DNA of 64,000 nucleotides from Pseudomonas yangonensis. GTDB lineage: Bacteria; Pseudomonadota; Gammaproteobacteria; Pseudomonadales; Pseudomonadaceae. This document shows, in pieces, positions 58,943 through 64,000 of the stretch. Numbering within the stretch: the stretch's first letter is position 1; each line of letters opens with the position of its first letter. The notes beneath the pieces were generated by a model that ran no database searches, was not told the DNA's origin, and worked only from the letters and a program-made list of their open reading frames with translations. Where the stretch lies: contig NZ_BLJU01000001.1 in assembly GCF_009932725.1 (NCBI RefSeq), positions 248,001 to 312,000 on the forward strand, read 5' to 3'. A program made the translations under genes and the position numbers.

Positions 58943-60153
58943 TGAGCAAGTTCATGGAATGGGTGGATGCGCGCTTCCCCGCCACCAAGATGTGGGAAGA
59001 CCATCTCTCCAAGTACTACGCCCCGAAGAACTTCAACTTCTTCTACTTCTTCGGCTCGCTGGCACTGCTGGTGCTGGTCAACCAGATCGTTACCGGTATC
59101 TGGCTGACCATGAGCTTCGAACCTTCGGCTGAAGGCGCTTTCGCCTCCGTCGAATACATCATGCGTGACGTCGAGTACGGCTGGATCCTGCGTTACCTGC
59201 ACTCCACCGGCGCTTCGGCGTTCTTCGTGGTGGTCTATCTGCACATGTTCCGCGGTCTGCTCTACGGCTCCTATCAGAAGCCGCGCGAGCTGGTGTGGAT
59301 CTTTGGCATGCTGATCTACCTGGTGCTGATGGCGGAAGCCTTCATGGGCTACCTGCTGCCGTGGGGCCAGATGTCCTACTGGGGCGCCCAGGTGATCATC
59401 TCGCTGTTCGGTGCCATCCCGGTCATCGGCGACGACCTGACTCAGTGGATCCGTGGTGACTACCTGATTTCCGGCATCACCCTGAACCGCTTCTTCGCCC
59501 TGCACGTGATCGCGCTGCCGATCGTCCTGCTCGGCCTGGTGGTGCTGCACATCCTGGCGCTGCACGAAGTCGGCTCGAACAACCCGGACGGCGTCGACAT
59601 CAAGAAGCTGAAGGACGAGAACGGCGTACCGCTGGACGGTATCGCGTTCCACCCGTACTACACCGTGAAGGACATCGTCGGCGTAGTGGTGTTCCTGTTC
59701 GTGTTCTGCTTCGTGGTGTTCTTCTTCCCGGAAATGGGCGGTTACTTCCTCGAGAAGCCGAACTTCGAAGCGGCCAACCCGTTCAAGACCCCTGAGCACA
59801 TCGCGCCGGTTTGGTACTTCACCCCGTTCTACGCGATTCTGCGTGCTGTACCGGACAAGCTGCTGGGCGTCATCGCCATGGGTGCTGCCATCGCCGTGCT
59901 GTTCGTGCTGCCGTGGCTCGATCGTAGCCCGGTCAAATCGATGCGCTACAAGGGTTGGCTGAGCAAGATCTGGCTGGTGGTGTTCTGCATCTCCTTCGTC
60001 ATCCTGGGCGTGCTGGGTGTGCTGGCGCCGACCCCGGGTCGTACCCTGCTGTCGCAGGTGTGCACCTTCCTGTACTTCGCGTACTTCATCCTGATGCCGT
60101 TCTACACCAGGATGGAGAAGACCAAACCGGTTCCGGAAAGGGTGACTGGCTGA
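58942..60153 (+). CDS. petB: Cytochrome b (bc1 complex)
   Basis: Cytochrome b, 403 residues, the eight-helix di-heme subunit that oxidises and reduces quinone at the Qo and Qi sites. Heme-ligating His pairs fall in the helix around YLHSTGASAFFVVVYLHMFRG and the later ALHVIALPIVLLGLVVLHIL segment. The Qo-site motif PEW appears as the conserved APVWYFTPF variant region. It overlaps petA and petC by one base each. Confidence 0.98.
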   Translation: MSKFMEWVDARFPATKMWEDHLSKYYAPKNFNFFYFFGSLALLVLVNQIVTGIWLTMSFEPSAEGAFASVEYIMRDVEYGWILRYLHSTGASAFFVVVYLHMFRGLLYGSYQKPRELVWIFGMLIYLVLMAEAFMGYLLPWGQMSYWGAQVIISLFGAIPVIGDDLTQWIRGDYLISGITLNRFFALHVIALPIVLLGLVVLHILALHEVGSNNPDGVDIKKLKDENGVPLDGIAFHPYYTVKDIVGVVVFLFVFCFVVFFFPEMGGYFLEKPNFEAANPFKTPEHIAPVWYFTPFYAILRAVPDKLLGVIAMGAAIAVLFVLPWLDRSPVKSMRYKGWLSKIWLVVFCISFVILGVLGVLAPTPGRTLLSQVCTFLYFAYFILMPFYTRMEKTKPVPERVTG

Positions 60154-60935
60154 TGAAAAAGCTCTTTGCTGCATTTGTTTTCGCTGCGCTGCCGGCCCTC
60201 AGCTTTGCCGCCGGTGGTCATGATGTGCAATTGGACAAGGTCGACATCGATCTGACCGACAAGGCTGCCATGCAGGACGGCGCGCGTACCTTCGCCAACT
60301 ACTGCATGGGCTGCCACTCGGCCCAGTACCAGCGTTACGAGCGTGTCGCCGATGACCTCGGCATCCCGCACGAAATCATGCTGGACAACCTGGTGTTCAA
60401 CGACGCCAAGATCGGCGACCACATGAAGATCGGTATGAAGCCGGACGATGCCAAGGCCTGGTTCGGCGCAGCGCCGCCCGATCTGACCCTGGTCGCTCGT
60501 GTGCGTGGCAACGACTGGCTGTACACCTACCTGCGTACTTTCTATGCCGACCCGACTCGTCCGCTGGGCTCCAACAACAAGGTGTTCCCGAACGTCGGTA
60601 TGCCCAACGTGCTGGTCGGTCTGCAGGGCAATCAGGTCATCGGTTGCAAGCAGGTTCAGGTCGTTACCGACGGCAAGAAGCAGTTCGACCCGCTGACCGG
60701 TGCGCCGATCACTCACGAAGCTTGCGATCAGCTCACTATCGAGCCGAACACCGGCAAGCTGAGCGAGGCCGAGTTCGACGAGAAGATCAAGAACCTGGTG
60801 ACCTTCCTGGCCTACTCGGCCAACCCGGTCAAGCTGAAGTCCCAGCGCATCGGTACCTACGTGCTGCTGTACCTGGCCTTCTTCTTCGTGTTCGCCTACC
60901 TGCTCAAGCGTGAGTACTGGAAAGACGTTCACTAA
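60153..60935 (+). CDS. petC: Cytochrome c1
   Basis: Cytochrome c1, 260 residues, the membrane-anchored c-type heme subunit of the bc1 complex. A signal peptide (MKKLFAAFVFAALPALSFAA) is followed by the heme motif CMGCH at residues 51-55. A C-terminal membrane anchor YVLLYLAFFFVFAYLL holds it in the inner membrane. The start is ATG 60153, overlapping the petB stop; the longer frame inside petB is not used. A strong terminator follows. Confidence 0.98.
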   Translation: MKKLFAAFVFAALPALSFAAGGHDVQLDKVDIDLTDKAAMQDGARTFANYCMGCHSAQYQRYERVADDLGIPHEIMLDNLVFNDAKIGDHMKIGMKPDDAKAWFGAAPPDLTLVARVRGNDWLYTYLRTFYADPTRPLGSNNKVFPNVGMPNVLVGLQGNQVIGCKQVQVVTDGKKQFDPLTGAPITHEACDQLTIEPNTGKLSEAEFDEKIKNLVTFLAYSANPVKLKSQRIGTYVLLYLAFFFVFAYLLKREYWKDVH

Positions 60936-60950
60936 GTCGTCTGCTGTAGC

Positions 60951-60984
60951 AAACCTGCGCGCCCTGAGGGGCGCGCAGGTTTTT
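60951..60984. terminator. Rho-independent terminator after petC
   Basis: AAACCTGCGCGCCC and GGGCGCGCAGGTTT form a 14-bp stem with loop TGAG, followed by T residues, 15 bases past the petC stop. Confidence 0.9.
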
Positions 60985-61092
60985 CTAGCCTGCCATTTCT
61001 TACGGCTACCCTAGGGTCAGTCGTCTGCTACGAAAGAATTGCTCCGGCAATTTTTCCTGTTTCTGAATAATCAAAAAGCGAGGAGGATCGCC

Positions 61093-61710
61093 ATGGCGGT
61101 GACCAACAGGTTGACCTGCTACTCCGACCCCGCCGACCACTATTCCCATCGCGTGCGTCTGGTGCTCGCCGAGAAAGGTGTCAGCGTCGAGATCATCGAT
61201 GTCGAGCAGGGCCGCTGTCCGCCCAAGCTTGCCGAAGTCAATCCCTATGGCAGTCTGCCGACGCTGGTCGACCGTGACCTGGCGCTGTACGAGGCGTCCG
61301 TGGTGATGGAGTATCTCGACGAGCGCTATCCGCATCCGCCGTTGTTGCCGGTGTATCCGGTGGCCCGCGCCAACAGCCGTCTGCTGATGCACCGCATCCA
61401 GCGTGACTGGTGCGTGCTGGTCGACCGTATTCTCGACAAGCGCAGCAAGGAGGCCGAGCGTCAGCAGGCGCGCAAGGAGCTGCGCGAGAGTCTCACCGGT
61501 GTATCGCCACTGTTCGCGGACAAGGCATTCTTCCTCAGCGAGGAGCTGAGTCTGGTGGATTGCTGTCTACTGCCCATTCTCTGGCGTTTGCCGGTGCTGG
61601 GTATCGAGCTGCCGCGTCCGGCCAAGCCGCTGCTCGACTACATGGAGCGCCAGTTCGCCCGTCAGGCCTTTCAGGCCAGCCTTTCCGCTGCCGAGCGCGC
61701 GATGCGCTGA
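61093..61710 (+). CDS. sspA: Stringent starvation protein A
   Basis: SspA, 205 residues, a glutathione S-transferase-fold protein with no GST activity that binds RNA polymerase-sigma70 and alters promoter use in starvation. The thioredoxin-like half begins [20 protein letters not shown], and [15 protein letters not shown] is the GST-type cis-Pro region. ATG 61093 with AGGAGG upstream is the clear start. It is followed 13 bp later by sspB. Confidence 0.96.
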   Translation: MAVTNRLTCYSDPADHYSHRVRLVLAEKGVSVEIIDVEQGRCPPKLAEVNPYGSLPTLVDRDLALYEASVVMEYLDERYPHPPLLPVYPVARANSRLLMHRIQRDWCVLVDRILDKRSKEAERQQARKELRESLTGVSPLFADKAFFLSEELSLVDCCLLPILWRLPVLGIELPRPAKPLLDYMERQFARQAFQASLSAAERAMR

Positions 61711-61723
61711 GAAGGAGGAGATC

Positions 61724-62137
61724 ATGAATTCCAGTCGTCCCTATCTGGTTCGCGCACTGTACGAATGGATCGTCGATAACGATTGCACACCGCACCTGCT
61801 GGTCAATGCCGAACATCCCGGGGTGCAGGTGCCGTCTGGCTTCGCCAGCGACGGTCAAATCGTCCTCAATGCTTCGCCCAGTGCCGTGCGTCATCTGCAC
61901 ATGGACAATGAGGCCGTGAGCTTCGAGGGGCGTTTCGGCGGCGTGGCGCACAGTCTCTATATCCCGACCGCAGCTATCCTGGCGATCTATGCGCGGGAGA
62001 ACGGCCAGGGCATGGTCTTCGACATGGAGCCGCCGGTCGCAGGTGGCCCTGAGGGGCCGGGGCCGGATGATGACGGTCCGTCTGGTGGTGAGCCGCCGCG
62101 TCCTAGCGGTAGGCCAAGCCTGAAAGTGGTCAAGTAG
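61724..62137 (+). CDS. sspB: ClpXP protease specificity-enhancing factor SspB
   Basis: SspB, 137 residues, the adaptor that binds ssrA-tagged proteins and delivers them to ClpXP. The folded domain covers residues 1-105, starting SSRPYLVRALYEWIVDNDCT. An acidic/Pro/Gly linker then leads to the C-terminal ClpX-binding tail RPSLKVVK. Ribosome-binding site AAGGAGGAG is ten bases before the ATG. Perfect palindrome terminator follows at 62143. Confidence 0.96.
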   Translation: MNSSRPYLVRALYEWIVDNDCTPHLLVNAEHPGVQVPSGFASDGQIVLNASPSAVRHLHMDNEAVSFEGRFGGVAHSLYIPTAAILAIYARENGQGMVFDMEPPVAGGPEGPGPDDDGPSGGEPPRPSGRPSLKVVK

Positions 62138-62142
62138 GAAAT

Positions 62143-62170
62143 GACAAGGGCGCCCATGGGCGCCCTTGTC
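62143..62170. terminator. Perfect 28-bp palindrome terminator after sspB
   Basis: GACAAGGGCGCCCA (62143-62156) is exactly complementary to TGGGCGCCCTTGTC (62157-62170). It lies between convergent sspB and the dolP-like gene and would form a hairpin on either strand, without a long T-run. Confidence 0.7.
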
Positions 62171-62187
62171 GTGTCGTCAGGTTCGAA

Positions 62188-63314
<1,127 letters not shown>

Positions 63315-63336
63315 TTAAACCTTGAGTGTACGGCCG

Positions 63337-63696
63337 TCAGGCATCGAAAGCGTTCTTGATCCAGTCGAGGCGAGTGGCGCCCTCAGTGCTGATGGCGACC
63401 ACGTCGAAGCGGCAGGGGTGGCGGGCCCAGCGTGAGTGTTGCTGGAGGAAGAGTTCTGCGGCGATCACCAGCTTGCCACGCTTGCGCGCATCGATGCTCT
63501 CCAGGGCGCCGCCCCAGGCGCTGTGGCGGCGGGCGCGGACTTCGACGAATACTACTGTATCGCCGTCGAGCATGACCAGATCGAGCTCGCCACGCCGACA
63601 GCTCCAGTTCTGTTCGATCAGGCGCAGGCCGTTACGTTCCAGATGCTGCCGGGCCGCCTGCTCGGCGGCTCGGCCCAGATCGTTGTGCGCGCTCAA
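63337..63696 (-). CDS. yraN: YraN family protein (UPF0102)
   Basis: A 119-residue UPF0102/YraN protein with a predicted PD-(D/E)XK nuclease-like core: RRGELDLVMLDGDTVVFVEV carries the acidic metal-binding residues. It is thought to be an endonuclease-like protein, but its role is unproven. A TTG start at 63696 overlaps the lpoA stop. It is transcribed lpoA-yraN-diaA-like-dolP. Confidence 0.9.
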   Translation of the reverse strand: MSAHNDLGRAAEQAARQHLERNGLRLIEQNWSCRRGELDLVMLDGDTVVFVEVRARRHSAWGGALESIDARKRGKLVIAAELFLQQHSRWARHPCRFDVVAISTEGATRLDWIKNAFDA

Positions 63697-64000
63697 TTGA
63701 TGCTGTCGGGGAGGCGCTGAACCTGGCCGCCGCGGAACTCTGCCCAGGGCAGCTGGCGTTCGATGCGCTGCGTGGCGTTCAGGCTTAGGCTGCCGGACAG
63801 GCCGTCGATGCGCGACTCAGGCAGCGCCTTGAGTTGGCCCAGGCGCGGAGCCAGGCGGTAGGCATCGACGCCCATGGCATACAGGCGGCCGAGGCTGCCG
63901 CCGGCCTGCGGCCACTGGCTCATGACTTCCTGGCGTAGCGGGGCGTGGGTATCGAGCAGCCAGGGGGTTTCGCAGAAGCGGATGCCTTCCAGATCCTGAT
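63693..64000 (-). CDS. lpoA: Penicillin-binding protein activator LpoA, C-terminal part (truncated by window edge)
   Basis: The frame is open to the right edge; about 101 C-terminal residues are visible. The stretch LEGIRFCETPWLLDTHAPLR followed by GSLGRLYAMGVDAYRLAPRL matches the C-terminal periplasmic-binding-like domain of LpoA (YraM), the outer-membrane lipoprotein that activates PBP1a. The yraN gene begins on its stop codon. The N-terminal TPR domain lies outside the window. Confidence 0.9.
   Translation of the reverse strand, partial: QDLEGIRFCETPWLLDTHAPLRQEVMSQWPQAGGSLGRLYAMGVDAYRLAPRLGQLKALPESRIDGLSGSLSLNATQRIERQLPWAEFRGGQVQRLPDSIN

Noticed and set aside
59955..60152. Upstream extension of petC inside petB
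   Set aside because: The clear signal peptide MKKLFAAF at 60153 and the ATGA overlap with petB set the start; the extension is a shadow of petB.

Overview
The window is about 64 kb of high-GC chromosomal DNA from a Pseudomonas. Gene content and order match the core backbone known from P. aeruginosa: roxR, gatBAC, mreBCD-maf-rng, tldD/pmbA, fagA-fumC-sodA, rpoN, lpt/kds, mla, murA-hisGDC, algW, cysD-cysNC, trpS, rplM-rpsI, petABC and sspAB. The REP-type sequences (cores such as GTAGCCCGGATGCAATCCGG) suggest the mendocina/stutzeri side of the genus; this placement is an inference. I see no rRNA, tRNA, CRISPR array, transposase, integrase or phage gene.

Layout. 1-3.6 kb: end of the redox regulator roxR, an AEC permease, a carboxymuconolactone decarboxylase-like protein, a Ca2+/Na+ antiporter and an RlpA-like lipoprotein. 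3.6-6.8 kb: gatC-gatA-gatB (minus strand), divergent from mreB. 7.1-16.7 kb: mreB-mreC-mreD-maf-rng-yhdP-nitrilase, then tldD; pmbA follows beyond the convergent yjgA. 20.3-24.2 kb: a probably Fur-controlled operon fagA-fumC-orfX-sodA followed by a ZIP-type metal transporter that looks frameshifted. 24.2-31.2 kb (minus): one long run kdsD-kdsC-lptC-lptA-lptB-rpoN-hpf-ptsN-rapZ-ptsO, joining LPS core sugar synthesis, LPS transport, sigma-54 and the nitrogen PTS. 31.4-34.4 kb: mlaFEDCB for phospholipid transport, then ibaG, murA, hisG, hisD and hisC.

39.4-42.3 kb holds a TonB-dependent receptor plus a DUF4198 periplasmic protein lying between hisC and algW. This looks like an accessory metal-uptake cassette. 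42.3-47.3 kb: algW, a Nif3-like protein, cysD and cysNC. 47.3-49.2 kb is rich in repeats: a 24-bp inverted repeat, a G/C-rich element bracketed by a duplicated terminator half, and two inverted copies of a ~140-bp structured element flanking an alpha/beta hydrolase gene. 49.2-57 kb: trpS with an added C-terminal domain, zapE, an unknown exported protein, a GlxA-type AraC regulator, an acyl-CoA dehydrogenase, nfi and an aldo-keto reductase. 57.2-64 kb: rplM-rpsI, petABC, sspAB, and a dolP/diaA-like/yraN/lpoA cluster running off the right edge.

Most of the window is ordinary core genome. The strongest candidate for something under-described is the ~140-bp element pair around 48.2-49.2 kb, whose two copies keep three nested stems through paired base changes. 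Next come the frameshifted ZIP gene, a probable ATT start codon in mreC, and the TonB/DUF4198 cassette with a Zur-box-like site.
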